Position numbers and translations under genes: made by a program | Assembly (NCBI RefSeq): GCF_027853915.1 | Contig: NZ_JAQGLA010000013.1 | Coordinates: 1-64,000, forward strand | DNA: 64,000 bases | Source: Saccharopolyspora oryzae | GTDB taxonomy: Bacteria > Actinomycetota > Actinomycetes > Mycobacteriales > Pseudonocardiaceae | Direction: 5' to 3' | Notes under the pieces: generated by a model | The model's input: the letters and a program-made list of their open reading frames with translations, nothing else | Database searches by the model: none | Told to the model about the DNA's origin: nothing | In this document: piece by piece, positions 35,042-43,647 of the stretch | Position numbering within the stretch: the stretch's first letter is position 1 | How the letters are laid out: every line of letters starts with the position of its first letter

Positions 35042-35986
35042 CTAGAGGTCGAGCACGAGGAGTTCGCCGCGCGCCCGGGACACGCACGGCAGCATGACCT
35101 CGCCGCGTTCGCGCTCGTCGTCGGAGAGGACGTCGTCGTGGTGGTCCGGCTCACCGGAGGTCACCCGGACCAAGCAGGTGCCGCAGATACCGGCACGGCA
35201 CGAGTTCTCCACGGCGACGCCTGCGTTTTCGATGATGTCGAGCAGCGACTCGTGCTCGGGCACTTCCAGGCGAAGCCCGCTGCGCTGGAGCACCACTTCG
35301 AACGCGCCGCCCTCGGTGGTGACCGGCGCTGCGGTGAACCGTTCGCGGTGCAGGGCGCCCGGAGACCAGTGCGCCGACTCCCGTTCGACGGCTGCGATCA
35401 GCGGTTCGGGACCGCAGCAGTAGATCGCGGTCCGCTCGGTCGGCGCACCGAGGGCGGCCGGGAGGTCGAGCAGCCCGAACTCGTCCTGCGGAACGACGGC
35501 GAGGTCGCCGCCGGGAACAGCGCGGAGCTCGTCGACGAAGGCCATCGAGTTCCGCGACCGGCCTCCGTACAACGCCGTCCAGGGCCGCCCCTGTGCTGCG
35601 GCGCGGCGGACCATCGGCAGGATCGGCGTGATGCCGATCCCGCCCGCGATGAAGAGGTAGCGATCGGCGTCGACGAGCGGGAAGTGGTTGCGCGGACCGC
35701 GGACAGGTAGCTTTCCCCCGGCTCGCACGAGGTCGTGCACCCGTTGCGAACCGCCGCGGCCCGCTGCCTCGCGCAGGACGGCGATCCGCCACCGTCCTGG
35801 GTCGCCGGGATCTCCGCAGAGGGAGTACTGCCGGAGGAATCCGGCTCCGAGATCGACGTCGATGTGCGCCCCGGGGGCCCACGCCGGCAGCGCAGCTCCG
35901 TCGGGGTCGACGAGCGTGATGACCACGACGTCGGTGGCGCACGGCTCCGCGGACTCGACTTCGAGGGTGGTCCAGGTGTCGGCCAT
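35042..35986 (-). CDS. PDR/VanB family oxidoreductase
   Basis: 314-residue reductase: flavin domain with [12 protein letters not shown](P)H domain with [15 protein letters not shown] and the YCCGPEPL block, and a C-terminal plant-type ferredoxin (CRAGICGTC followed by a distal Cys in LPCVSRA). It would pass electrons from NAD(P)H to an oxygenase. The gene directly upstream encodes a ferritin-like diiron protein rather than a Rieske oxygenase, an unusual pairing; the downstream gene is mscR. GGGAGAGG precedes ATG 35986. Confidence 0.9.
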   Translation of the reverse strand: MADTWTTLEVESAEPCATDVVVITLVDPDGAALPAWAPGAHIDVDLGAGFLRQYSLCGDPGDPGRWRIAVLREAAGRGGSQRVHDLVRAGGKLPVRGPRNHFPLVDADRYLFIAGGIGITPILPMVRRAAAQGRPWTALYGGRSRNSMAFVDELRAVPGGDLAVVPQDEFGLLDLPAALGAPTERTAIYCCGPEPLIAAVERESAHWSPGALHRERFTAAPVTTEGGAFEVVLQRSGLRLEVPEHESLLDIIENAGVAVENSCRAGICGTCLVRVTSGEPDHHDDVLSDDERERGEVMLPCVSRARGELLVLDL

Positions 35987-36020
35987 GGTGCCTCTCCCGG
36001 GGTGCTTCGGACCGGCTCGG

Positions 36021-36710
36021 TCAGGCGCCGGCGGTGTTGACGGACTCGGGGGTGAACGTCTTCCAGGCGATGTCGCGCATGCCCCGCATCGCGCGCAGGA
36101 TCTCCTCGCGGTCGTTGTCGTCCTCGACGTAGGTCGACATCATCTGGAGGCCGAGCCCGACGTGGAACTTCTCGTCGGTCTCGATCCGCTTGTAGATGCG
36201 GACGACCTCGTCGAGACCATGGCGCTCCGCGCCGCGGAAGGTCGGTTCGAAGCTGCCGGAGGCCGAGGTCTCGGACAGGTTCCACGCGGCGACCGCGGCG
36301 AGGGGGTGCCGGTCCAGGCATTCCCAGAGGAACGTGCTCCACGGCTCGGCCTCGGCGGGGACGGAGGTGGGCACGGTGCCGCCGAGGGACTCGATGGCCT
36401 TCCCGACCATGTCGTAGTGCTCGGCCTCCTGGAAGGACTGCTTGGCCAGCAGCGTGATGTGCCGGCGTTCGAACTGCATGCCGTACCGGGCGATCTCCTC
36501 GTTGAGCAGGTACACGTAGTCGATCTCCCGCCAGCAGCGGGGCGCCAGCCACGCGGCGAGCCGCGCCGGGTCCGGGGCCTCGTCGTAGGAGGCGAAGAAC
36601 GCCTCGGTGGCCTTCGCGGTCGACTCGACGACCGAGTCCAGCAGTTCGTTGATCTCGTCCCGGATCGGGTCCAGTCCGTCGCCGCCCCGCACGTTCCGCA
36701 CATCGACCAT
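36021..36710 (-). CDS. Ferritin-like diiron protein, putative oxygenase
   Basis: 229-residue helical protein not recognised as a named family. It shows two ExxH motifs spaced as in ferritin-like diiron oxidases: QEAEHYDMV (helix 2) and TDEKFHVGLG (helix 4), with candidate bridging glutamates in LLNEEIARYG (helix 1) and NLSETSASG (helix 3). ATG 36710 was chosen because GGAGG lies five bases upstream; the longer ATG at 36743 lies inside an operator palindrome and has no such site. First gene of an operon with a VanB-type reductase and MscR, divergent from a GntR regulator. The likely role is an oxygenase whose product includes formaldehyde; this is inference from neighbours. Confidence 0.7.
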   Translation of the reverse strand: MVDVRNVRGGDGLDPIRDEINELLDSVVESTAKATEAFFASYDEAPDPARLAAWLAPRCWREIDYVYLLNEEIARYGMQFERRHITLLAKQSFQEAEHYDMVGKAIESLGGTVPTSVPAEAEPWSTFLWECLDRHPLAAVAAWNLSETSASGSFEPTFRGAERHGLDEVVRIYKRIETDEKFHVGLGLQMMSTYVEDDNDREEILRAMRGMRDIAWKTFTPESVNTAGA

Positions 36711-36742
36711 GTCGGCCTCCCACAGCTCGTCGATTGGATCCA

Positions 36743-36758
36743 TGTATCCGTGGATACA
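36743..36758. promoter_or_regulatory. GntR-type operator, perfect inverted repeat
   Basis: TGTATCC-GT-GGATACA, perfect 7-bp arms, in the divergent gap between the ferritin-like gene (start 36710) and the GntR gene (start ~36962). The TGTAT..ATACA form is typical of FCD-class GntR regulators. Confidence 0.7.
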
Positions 36759-36961
36759 ATCGACCTGCGGGGGTCGATGTCAAGACCCGACCTGATACGA
36801 AAGAGGACGACGACCGGGGCCGCCATGGCGGCGGTGCGGGCGTCACAGGGTGCGACGGGAATGCCGCCGGATCGCCGCCCGCCCATCCTGACCAGGGCGT
36901 TCCGCGTCGGGGTGAGAGCGGTCGGTCGGCCGCCCCGCGATGACGAGATGTGAGAGGCCAG

Positions 36962-37684
36962 ATGAGCGACATGCCCTCGGGGGCGGGACTCGAGTCCCCG
37001 AGCAGCTACGCGGACCAGATCGCCCGGATACTCGAGGGCGAGATCCTGGCGGGGCGCTACGCGCGCGGCGCGCATCTCCAGCAGGACGAGGTCTGCCGGC
37101 GGTTCGGCGTCAGCCGCACACCTGCCCGCGAGGCCTTGCGCAAGTTGCAGGCGCTCAACCTGGTCGAACTCATCCCGAACCGCGGGGCCAGGGTGCGCGT
37201 GCCGACCCTTCGCGAGCTCGAGGAGGTCTACCAGGTCCGCGCCGAGCTCGAGGGATTCGCCGCCGAGCTCGCGGCCGAGGCGAAGGATCCGTCAGTCGCT
37301 CGACAGCTGGCGGAGGCGCAGAAGGCGCTGGCCGATCTCCTGCCGACAGCCGTCGCGGCACTGGACGGCTCGGGGGAGAGCGCCGCCGAGCGGCTTCGCC
37401 ACTTCAACGACGCGTTCCACGGTGTCATCCACGACGCGGGCGGGAACCGGCGGCTGGGGCAGATGATCCAGGAGCTGCACCGGTACTTCCCGAAGGACAC
37501 GGTGCGGCTGGCCATCCGGACGCCGGAGGCCCTGCAGGTCCTCTACCTGGATGACCACGAGGTCATCCTGGACCGGATCGTGAACGGGCGGGGGGCGCAG
37601 GCCCGCGAGGCGATGCGCGACCACATCCGGCGCTCCCAGGCGATGTTGATCGAGTACCTGCGAGATGGCGGGCTGGGAGCCTGA
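36962..37684 (+). CDS. GntR family (FCD) transcriptional regulator
   Basis: 240 residues: winged HTH (SYADQIARILEGEILAGRY, CRRFGVSRTPAREALRKLQALNLVELIPNRG in parts) and an FCD effector domain with metal-type His in FNDAFHGVIHDAGGNRRL and HEVILDRIVNGRG. ATG 36962 is preceded by GAGAGG; GTG 36950 is an alternative. Divergent from the ferritin-like/reductase/mscR operon, with a perfect TGTATCC-GGATACA operator between, so it probably represses that operon. The 177 bases after its stop show nothing recognisable. Confidence 0.9.
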   Translation: MSDMPSGAGLESPSSYADQIARILEGEILAGRYARGAHLQQDEVCRRFGVSRTPAREALRKLQALNLVELIPNRGARVRVPTLRELEEVYQVRAELEGFAAELAAEAKDPSVARQLAEAQKALADLLPTAVAALDGSGESAAERLRHFNDAFHGVIHDAGGNRRLGQMIQELHRYFPKDTVRLAIRTPEALQVLYLDDHEVILDRIVNGRGAQAREAMRDHIRRSQAMLIEYLRDGGLGA

Positions 37685-37861
37685 CGCTTTTCCTGCGAAC
37701 TGCGGAGTTTTCGGGTCGCCCGCCTCGGTAGCGGACCCGATCAGGACGTAGAGCCAGGAGCTGTGGGAGCGGGAGGATTTTGGGGGAGCGTGGTGGCCTG
37801 AAGCAGGTTGGACTGCCTCGTGATGACCTCGCGACACCGCACCCGGGTGGGCGCGGAGGCG

Positions 37862-38506
37862 TCAGTTCGGGGCTGGAGTGGTCATGGTGCGGTAGGCCTG
37901 CCGCAGGTGTGCCTCCATCACCGCGCGTGCCGACGCCGCGTCTCGCGCTTCGATGGCTGCGACGAGATCGCGGTGTTCGCGCAAGCTGCGGAAGAGTTGT
38001 TCGTCGCTGTAGAACTGGAACGAGCCGACCATCAGCGGCGCTCGGGTGAGGTTCGCGGCAATGCTGTAGAGGCGGGGGGAGGCGGCGGACTCCAGCACCG
38101 TGGTGTGCAGTTCGTGGTTCTGCCGGGCGAGCTCATCGCGGAAGTCGCTTGCTCGCCGCCGCTCGCACTCCTCCATCGTCGCGCAGATCTCGAGCAACCG
38201 ATTGAGCTGTTCGTCGCTGCGCCGCTCAGCGGCCAGCGCGGCCGCGTGCGGTTCGAGCAAGGCGCGGATGGACATCACCTCGGCGGCGTCATCGCTGGTC
38301 CAGGAAGCGACGAAGGCGCCGCGATTCGCTTCGATGGTGACCAGGCCGTTCTCGGCGAGACGGCGCAGGGCGTTGCGTACGGGAGTGCGGCTGACGCCGT
38401 ACTCGGTGCGCAGGTTGTCCTCGACGAGGTGCTCGCCGGGCGCCAGCCGGCCGGTTTGGATGGCCTTCTTCAGGGCGTTGTACACCTCATCGGCGGGTCG
38501 CCCCAT
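37862..38506 (-). CDS. GntR family (FCD) transcriptional regulator
   Basis: 214 residues: HTH region (ADEVYNALKKAIQTGRLAPGE, YGVSRTPVRNALRRLAENGLV) and FCD helical effector domain (MSIRALLEPHAAALAAERR, FRSLREHRDLVAAIEARDA). GAGGAGG precedes ATG 38506. It is the last gene of a minus-strand run DUF1932 dehydrogenase - RraA - GntR, so it probably regulates that set and perhaps the divergent permease at 40449. Confidence 0.9.
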   Translation of the reverse strand: MGRPADEVYNALKKAIQTGRLAPGEHLVEDNLRTEYGVSRTPVRNALRRLAENGLVTIEANRGAFVASWTSDDAAEVMSIRALLEPHAAALAAERRSDEQLNRLLEICATMEECERRRASDFRDELARQNHELHTTVLESAASPRLYSIAANLTRAPLMVGSFQFYSDEQLFRSLREHRDLVAAIEARDAASARAVMEAHLRQAYRTMTTPAPN

Positions 38507-38552
38507 GTGTCCTCCTCGGCTGTGCTGGCTCCTGGCGAGCCTATCTCCTTTC

Positions 38553-39191
38553 CTATCGCGGGTTCGGGAGTCCCAGCAGGTCGAGCGTGCTGGCGCCGGT
38601 GCGGATGTGTTCGCGGAACCTGGCTTCCTTGGCCGCGCGTGCTTCGGCGGCGGCGAGTGCGTCCGGAACCTCGTCGGCGCTCACGCGCACCAGCCCGTCG
38701 GCGTCCCCGAGGACGAGGTCGCCCGGCTCGATGATGATCCCGCCTACTCGGACCGGGACGTTGACGCGCCCCTCCACGGCCTTGGTGGTGCCCTTGATGG
38801 ACAGACCGCGCGCGAACACCGGGAAACCGGCGGCGATGATGTCCCGGCTGTCCCGGACCGCCCCGTCGATGACCAGCCCCGCCAGCCCGCGTTCCTGCGC
38901 GGCGCAGGTCAGCACGTCGCCCCAGGGACCGGCTTCCAGGTAGCCCTTGGCGTCGACGACCAGCACGTCGCCCGGACCGGCTTCCAGCAGCGCGACGTGG
39001 ATGTACCAGTTGTCGGCCGGTGCCAGGTCGACCGTGACAGCGCGACCGACCGCGGTCGTGGCCGGGTCGAGGGGCTTGATCCCCGCGTCGAGTGCACCGC
39101 GCTGGCCGTTGGCCTCGTACACCGTCGCAGCACCGAGCTCGCCGAGCCGGTCGAGAACGTCTTGGGCGGGCCGGGTTTCGGTGGAGGGCAT
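38553..39191 (-). CDS. RraA family protein (HMG/CHA aldolase-type)
   Basis: 212-residue RraA-like fold protein; relatives are class II 4-hydroxy-4-methyl-2-oxoglutarate aldolases/oxaloacetate decarboxylases, while E. coli RraA inhibits RNase E. Seen: PGDVLVVDAKGYLEAGPWGDVLTCAA (core GDVLVVDAKG and WGDVL), the GLVIDGAVRDSRDI block with the conserved Arg-Asp, and GGIIIEPGDLVLGDADGLVRV. ATG 39191 is preceded by GGAG; an in-frame ATG at 39221 would add ten residues. The catabolic neighbours favour the aldolase role, which would yield pyruvate from a branched hydroxy-oxo acid. Confidence 0.85.
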   Translation of the reverse strand: MPSTETRPAQDVLDRLGELGAATVYEANGQRGALDAGIKPLDPATTAVGRAVTVDLAPADNWYIHVALLEAGPGDVLVVDAKGYLEAGPWGDVLTCAAQERGLAGLVIDGAVRDSRDIIAAGFPVFARGLSIKGTTKAVEGRVNVPVRVGGIIIEPGDLVLGDADGLVRVSADEVPDALAAAEARAAKEARFREHIRTGASTLDLLGLPNPR

Positions 39192-39229
39192 CAATTCTCC
39201 AAGTTCTCTAATGGTTTTCATGCTGTGGA

Positions 39230-40093
39230 TCAACGATTCGTGGAACGCAACCAGCTGATGACCCCGTCGGTGCCGTCCTGCTCGGGGAAGGACTTGCCCG
39301 CGGCGGCGTTGGTGGCGCTGAACAACCGCTCGGTCGCGCGGGTCAGCGTGCTGGGGTATCCGATGGACTCCAGCTGCGCAGCGGCTTCGGCTACTTCGTG
39401 CTCGCGGCGTGCGGCATGCCGGGGGTGGGTGCGGATCATGGCGCGCAGCAACGGGACGAAGCCAGTCTTGTCCACATCGGACAATGAATCCCAGAGTGCC
39501 TCGGAGACCCCGAATTCCTCCGCGGCGGGTAGGCATTCCACGGCCAGGCCTTCGAGGCCCTTCATGATGACCGACCGCAGGAGTTTGACTCGCATCGCAT
39601 CACCCGGGCGTGCGCCACTCAGCACCGTCAGCGGCGCCCCGAGCTGCTGCAGCATCTCGATGAGAGTTGGAGCGTCCGGGCCCGCGTACAGCAGTGGCGT
39701 GGCGGATCCGGTCAACGCCACGGAGCCGGTGATCGCCACGTCGACGTAGGTGAGTTGGCTGCCGCGGCAGCGGGCGTCCGCCTGCTGCTTGGCCTCGGCA
39801 GTTGCTGTGCTCAGGTCCGCGACGACGATTCCCGTAGGCAGATGCGGCAGCAGTGCATCGAGCACCTGCTCCAGCGCACCGCCCGGCGTCGCGAGCAGCA
39901 CCGCGTCGGCCGCCATCAGGGCCCGGCCGGGTTCGTGATGGACAGCGATGCCCGCGCTCTCGGCGAGCGCGAGTGCGTCCGCGCTCGGGGTGGGATCCAG
40001 CAGGTGCAGCTTCGGGGCGGGATCGAGTTTTCGAAGCCCCTCGGCGTAGGCGACACCCACTTCGCCGCAACCGACGATCAAGAGCTCTGGCAT
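39230..40093 (-). CDS. NAD(P)-dependent oxidoreductase, 6PGDH-like with DUF1932
   Basis: 287 residues: N-terminal Rossmann domain (LLIVGCGEVGVAYAEGL, DAVLLATPGGA, GIVVADLSTATAEAK, VDVAITGSVALTGS) and a helical C-terminal DUF1932-type domain (KLLRSVIMKGLEGLAVECLPAA). Resembles 3-hydroxyisobutyrate/6-phosphogluconate-type dehydrogenases. First gene of the operon with RraA; dehydrogenases of this class often oxidise a hydroxy acid whose product is then cleaved by the aldolase. Substrate is unknown. Confidence 0.85.
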   Translation of the reverse strand: MPELLIVGCGEVGVAYAEGLRKLDPAPKLHLLDPTPSADALALAESAGIAVHHEPGRALMAADAVLLATPGGALEQVLDALLPHLPTGIVVADLSTATAEAKQQADARCRGSQLTYVDVAITGSVALTGSATPLLYAGPDAPTLIEMLQQLGAPLTVLSGARPGDAMRVKLLRSVIMKGLEGLAVECLPAAEEFGVSEALWDSLSDVDKTGFVPLLRAMIRTHPRHAARREHEVAEAAAQLESIGYPSTLTRATERLFSATNAAAGKSFPEQDGTDGVISWLRSTNR

Positions 40094-40224
40094 GGGTCAC
40101 TGCTCCTGGAGTCCGGCGTCAACAATGACTAGGGACTGGACAGTACCATTTACGAACAATCAGGCAAGATTTTCTGGAACTCAGGTAGTGACAGGGATCA
40201 GTTGTACTTCTATCGTTCTCTGGC

Positions 40225-40452
40225 ATGTCACCGACGACACGGCGCACGCTGGACGGAGCTCAGCGGCGGAGAGCGGAGAAGCCGATGCGACTGACAAGGC
40301 CGCGCCAGCATGATCCTGGCCAGACCGAGGGCGCGAGTTCGGTCGGCGCAGCCGGGGTCGCCAAAGCGGTCGGCAGCCTGAAGGGGAGCGATGTGGCGGG
40401 AACGGTTGTCCTGCCGGATCACACCACCGTTCTCTCCGGGGGCGCGCGATGA
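40225..40452 (+). CDS. Possible small leader ORF before the DctM-like permease
   Basis: 75 codons (or 56 from an internal ATG at 40285) ending in an ATGA overlap with the permease start. The protein is basic at the N-terminus with an Ala/Val/Gly-rich tail and matches nothing recognised. Support is only the overlap; it may be non-coding 5' sequence. The remaining upstream gap (40094-40224) is AT-richer than its surroundings and probably holds the divergent promoters, but no clear operator was found. Confidence 0.25.
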   Translation: MSPTTRRTLDGAQRRRAEKPMRLTRPRQHDPGQTEGASSVGAAGVAKAVGSLKGSDVAGTVVLPDHTTVLSGGAR

Positions 40453-41870
40453 CCGGAGTATGGGCGCTCGCGGCATTCGTCGGCGTCATCATCACCTGGA
40501 ATGCCGCATTCAAGCGCAACATCGGTGAGGCCATGATCCTCGGCTTCCTCGCAGTCTGCGCGTTTGCGCTTGTGGGTGGGGTCTCCGACGGCGGCTCTCC
40601 GCTGTCAGCGATCGGCAGCGCGGTGCTGGATGCCATGCAGGAAGAGGTCACCTTCGCGGGACTGGCCTTCGTCTTCATGAGCTATCTGCTGACGAGGACG
40701 CCGGTCTTGGACAAGCTGATCGACCTCCTGAATTCCATGCTCGGCCGGCTTCGCGGAGGACCGGTCTACACCGCCACCGTCGCCGGTGGGATCTTCGGAG
40801 CGATTGCCCACGTAGGGGCCGCGGTCACCGCGGCTGTCGGTTCGGTCACGGTGCCGTGGATGAAGCGCTCCGGCGTCAAACCGGAACTGGCCGCCACTGT
40901 CGTGGCAGGCGGCGCGGGCATGGGTGTGACGTTCCCGTTCTCTTCGACGATGTTCATCCTGGTCGGCGGGCTCGCCGCGCAGGGCATCATGCAACCTGAC
41001 GAGATCATCAAACCCCTGGCTCTGGCCGGGCTGTGGTGCCTGGTCTATCGCCTGGTCCTGGTGTTCTTCCTGGTTCGCCGCAACGACATCCAGGCTGTTT
41101 CGGCGGCAGACCGGATGCCTTTCGGGCGCAGCCTGCGCACCGGCTGGACGTCGCTGCTGCTCTTTGTCCCGATTCTGATCCCGCTCGTGCTGACCCGCGG
41201 TCCGATCGCCGACGCACTCGGCACCTACACCGGCGTGTCCCACGACCTCAAAGAACCCGTCGAGCTCGCCGACGGAACACTGCTGGCCGCCCAGCCGTAC
41301 ACCATGCCCGATGTGATCAGCTTGATCACCTGGATCCCCGTGCTCATGATCGCCCTCGTGCTCATCCTGGGCCGCAAGCACCTGCCGCGCAGCGCATCGG
41401 ACTGGTGGTCCACAGTGGCCAAAGCGGCTCCGTCCTTTGGCGTCATCGGCATCACGATCGTTGCGGCGTTCTCCGCTTCGAACCTGCTCGCCGACCTCGG
41501 CCTGGCCGAGCAGCTCAAGGCGGTCCTGTCCGGCTTGGACGCATCCGCTTGGGTCATGGCCATCGCCATCGGCGTCATCATCGTGGCCATCGCCATCCCG
41601 CTCACCGCCAGCGCCACCATGGCGGCCATCGGCCCGGTCGCGGTCGCAGCACTCGTCGGAGCAGGTATCCCCGCTCCCATCGCCGCGGCCGCGGTACTCA
41701 TCTTCGCCTCCACCGAAGGCGCCTCACCGCCGTCCGGCGCCCCCATCTACGTCGCTGCCGGCATCGCGCGCGTCGACCCGGTCAAGACGTTCCTGCCGCT
41801 GGTGTCCTACTACTGCCTGCCGATCCTCGGCATGGGCGTGCTGATCGCCATCGGCGCGCTACCCGTGTGA
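40449..41870 (+). CDS. TRAP-type large permease (DctM-like)
   Basis: 473-residue membrane protein of the ion transporter/DctM superfamily with about 12 hydrophobic segments. Seen: FAGLAFVFMSYLLTRTPVLD, GRLRGGPVYTATVAGGIFGAIA (core GGIFGAIAHVGAAVTA), PELAATVVAGGAGMGVTFP, and a second-half repeat IPLTASATMAAIGPVAV and STEGASPPSGAPIYVAA. Normally it works with a DctQ small permease and a DctP binding protein; neither is recognisable here, only the 95-residue membrane protein next door. Divergent from the RraA/dehydrogenase operon, so it probably imports that operon's carboxylate. Confidence 0.82.
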   Translation: MTGVWALAAFVGVIITWNAAFKRNIGEAMILGFLAVCAFALVGGVSDGGSPLSAIGSAVLDAMQEEVTFAGLAFVFMSYLLTRTPVLDKLIDLLNSMLGRLRGGPVYTATVAGGIFGAIAHVGAAVTAAVGSVTVPWMKRSGVKPELAATVVAGGAGMGVTFPFSSTMFILVGGLAAQGIMQPDEIIKPLALAGLWCLVYRLVLVFFLVRRNDIQAVSAADRMPFGRSLRTGWTSLLLFVPILIPLVLTRGPIADALGTYTGVSHDLKEPVELADGTLLAAQPYTMPDVISLITWIPVLMIALVLILGRKHLPRSASDWWSTVAKAAPSFGVIGITIVAAFSASNLLADLGLAEQLKAVLSGLDASAWVMAIAIGVIIVAIAIPLTASATMAAIGPVAVAALVGAGIPAPIAAAAVLIFASTEGASPPSGAPIYVAAGIARVDPVKTFLPLVSYYCLPILGMGVLIAIGALPV

Positions 41871-41891
41871 CCTTGGACCAAGGGAGTCCTG

Positions 41892-42179
41892 ATGAGTTCA
41901 ACGACGAACGCACCGGCACCAACAACATCCCGCCCGACACACATCGCGACCTTCCTGTTCGTAGTCGCCGTGGTGTTCTTCCTGATCGCCGGACTTGCCA
42001 TCGTGACCGGCCAGATCGCCGCCCTCGTTGCTGGAGACGCCACGGGTGCCCGCAACTGGGCAGACGCGCTCGGCCCATACGCTTTCGGTGGTGCCTCTAT
42101 CTCCGGCCTGTTGTCCTTCGCGCTTTCCTACCGCACAAAGCAAAACGAAGGGGCGGAAGACGACACCGACGGTGAGTGA
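41892..42179 (+). CDS. Small two-helix membrane protein, partner of DctM-like permease
   Basis: 95 residues with two hydrophobic helices (ATFLFVVAVVFFLIAGLAIVTG in part and AFGGASISGLLSFALSY) and a short acidic tail. It begins 21 bases after the permease. It is too short for a DctQ subunit (usually four helices) and not recognised otherwise; position suggests an accessory subunit. A GTG-started 21-codon frame overlaps its end (42172-42237). The following gap to 42450 shows no recognisable feature. Confidence 0.7.
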   Translation: MSSTTNAPAPTTSRPTHIATFLFVVAVVFFLIAGLAIVTGQIAALVAGDATGARNWADALGPYAFGGASISGLLSFALSYRTKQNEGAEDDTDGE

Positions 42180-42450
42180 CTACCTCGCAAGAAAGCGAGC
42201 CCAGACCGAAGCCGAGTGGGTCACGGGCGCCCAGTGAGTCTGGCGATGCCAAGGGTGGGGATCAGACATTCCTCGAGCAGGTCACACATCACTGCCGGTA
42301 GCGACTCTGGGACGCCTTCCCGCGGTTGAGTCCTTCCGCCCTGGACGAGCCTCGTGCTGGGTTTACGTCTCAGCACGCCGATCCTGCGGCGTCTGGTCAG
42401 GTCATGGTAGGGCCCGCGGCGTCCACTGTAGCCGGATGTGGTGGGTCGTT

Positions 42451-42819
42451 TCACTCGGGGAATTGTGTGGTCAAGCAGAACGGATGGCCGGCGGGGTCCA
42501 GCAGAACTCGCCACCGGTCGAGCGCGGGCTGCACGTCTGCTCGTCGTGCTCCGAGCCGGAGAGCCTGCTCCTCCGCAGCCTCCAGATCGCATACCTCGAT
42601 ATCGAGATGCATCTGCTTCGGAGTTGATCCATCCGGCCAGGACGGCGCGCGGTAGTCGACTACCCGGTGAACATTCAGGCGGATGGGACCAGCGACGATG
42701 GAGATGAAGTCGTTGCTGGAGAACGAGATCTGGCCGCCGAGCAGCTCACTCCAGAATGTCGCGAGAACTATCGGCGCGTCGGTGTCGAGCGCGACTGCTC
42801 CGAGGCGGACCATTGGCAC
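42451..42819 (-). CDS. VOC family protein (glyoxalase-like)
   Basis: 122-residue vicinal oxygen chelate fold protein: strand-helix MVRLGAVALDTDAPIVLATFWSELLGG in part, MHLDIEVCDLEAAEEQALRLGA, and WRVLLDPAGHPFCLTTQF near the C-terminus. The DPAGHPF ending is typical of glyoxalase/bleomycin-resistance-type small proteins in actinomycetes, whose substrates are mostly unknown. No operon partner. Confidence 0.85.
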   Translation of the reverse strand: MPMVRLGAVALDTDAPIVLATFWSELLGGQISFSSNDFISIVAGPIRLNVHRVVDYRAPSWPDGSTPKQMHLDIEVCDLEAAEEQALRLGARRADVQPALDRWRVLLDPAGHPFCLTTQFPE

Positions 42820-43002
42820 GGCGCGAATCTACCGAAGACCACCGCTTCCGAGCCATCCCCTACAGGCAAGCTCGGTGGGTGTGTATCCGCACCTCGCCCC
42901 ACCAGCGGAGGCGGATGTCGCGCCGCCAGCAGAACAGCTTGCCGTCCACCACCGCGCTGAGATCCCGAGTAGGAAGGTTGTCCCTCGGGTTACGCTGAGG
43001 CG

Positions 43003-43482
43003 ATGCGCGGCTCTGTGACGGTACACATCAATGCCCCAGCGGACAGAGTTTGGCTACTCATCAGCGATGTGACTCAGATCGGCCGGTTCAGCCCTGAGAC
43101 ATTCGAAGCCGAATGGCTCGACGGCGCAACCGGTGCGACCGCAGGAGCTCGATTCCGAGGCCACGTCAAGCGCAACGAGAAGGGACCGGTGTACTGGACG
43201 GAGTGCACGGTCGTGGCCTGCGAGCCGATGCGCAAGTTTGCTTTCGAGGTGAGTTCGCGTCCATTTGGCTTACCGATCGCTCCGCGCAACACGGTCCAGC
43301 TCACGTGGTCGTACGTGCTGGAGGAGGCGGGCGGCGGCACGGCTGTGACCGAATCCTTCGAGCTGACCAGGACGTTGCCGATGCGCCTGTACTGGGCATT
43401 GCTCGGCTGGATCCGCGGCCCCCACATCGAGAGGGACATGCGTCGAACGTTGCAGGCGATCAAGACCGTGGTCGAGAGCTGA
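43003..43482 (+). CDS. SRPBCC family protein
   Basis: 159-residue START-like ligand-binding protein: VHINAPADRVWLLISDVTQIGRFSP at the N-terminus (core APADRVWLLISD), GARFRGHVKR, WTECTVVACEPMRKFAFEV, and a C-terminal amphipathic helix ending LQAIKTVVES. Members bind lipids or polyketides or act as cyclases. Stand-alone gene; function not predictable. Confidence 0.85.
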   Translation: MRGSVTVHINAPADRVWLLISDVTQIGRFSPETFEAEWLDGATGATAGARFRGHVKRNEKGPVYWTECTVVACEPMRKFAFEVSSRPFGLPIAPRNTVQLTWSYVLEEAGGGTAVTESFELTRTLPMRLYWALLGWIRGPHIERDMRRTLQAIKTVVES

Positions 43483-43647
43483 GCCCAGTGAGCTCGACCG
43501 TTCTGCTGCCTGCAGGTGCGGCGATCATGACGCGCCCAGGTTGGGCAGCCGCGAGATGCATCGAGCGTTTTACAGAATGCCATCTCCGTTGTAGATTGGT
43601 TCGTGGCCAGCAAGTCCGGGGAAACGTTCGCTGGGAGGGGAGTCGTC

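Noticed and set aside
40187-40245. GTGACA...TGTCAC distant repeat as a GntR operator
   Set aside because: Six-base arms about 40 bases apart are likely chance; no symmetric core of GntR type was found.
42221-42592. Minus-strand ORF ending EGVPESLPAVMCDLLEECLIP
   Set aside because: The tail looks slightly protein-like but the rest overlaps the VOC gene out of frame and nothing was recognised; left unannotated.
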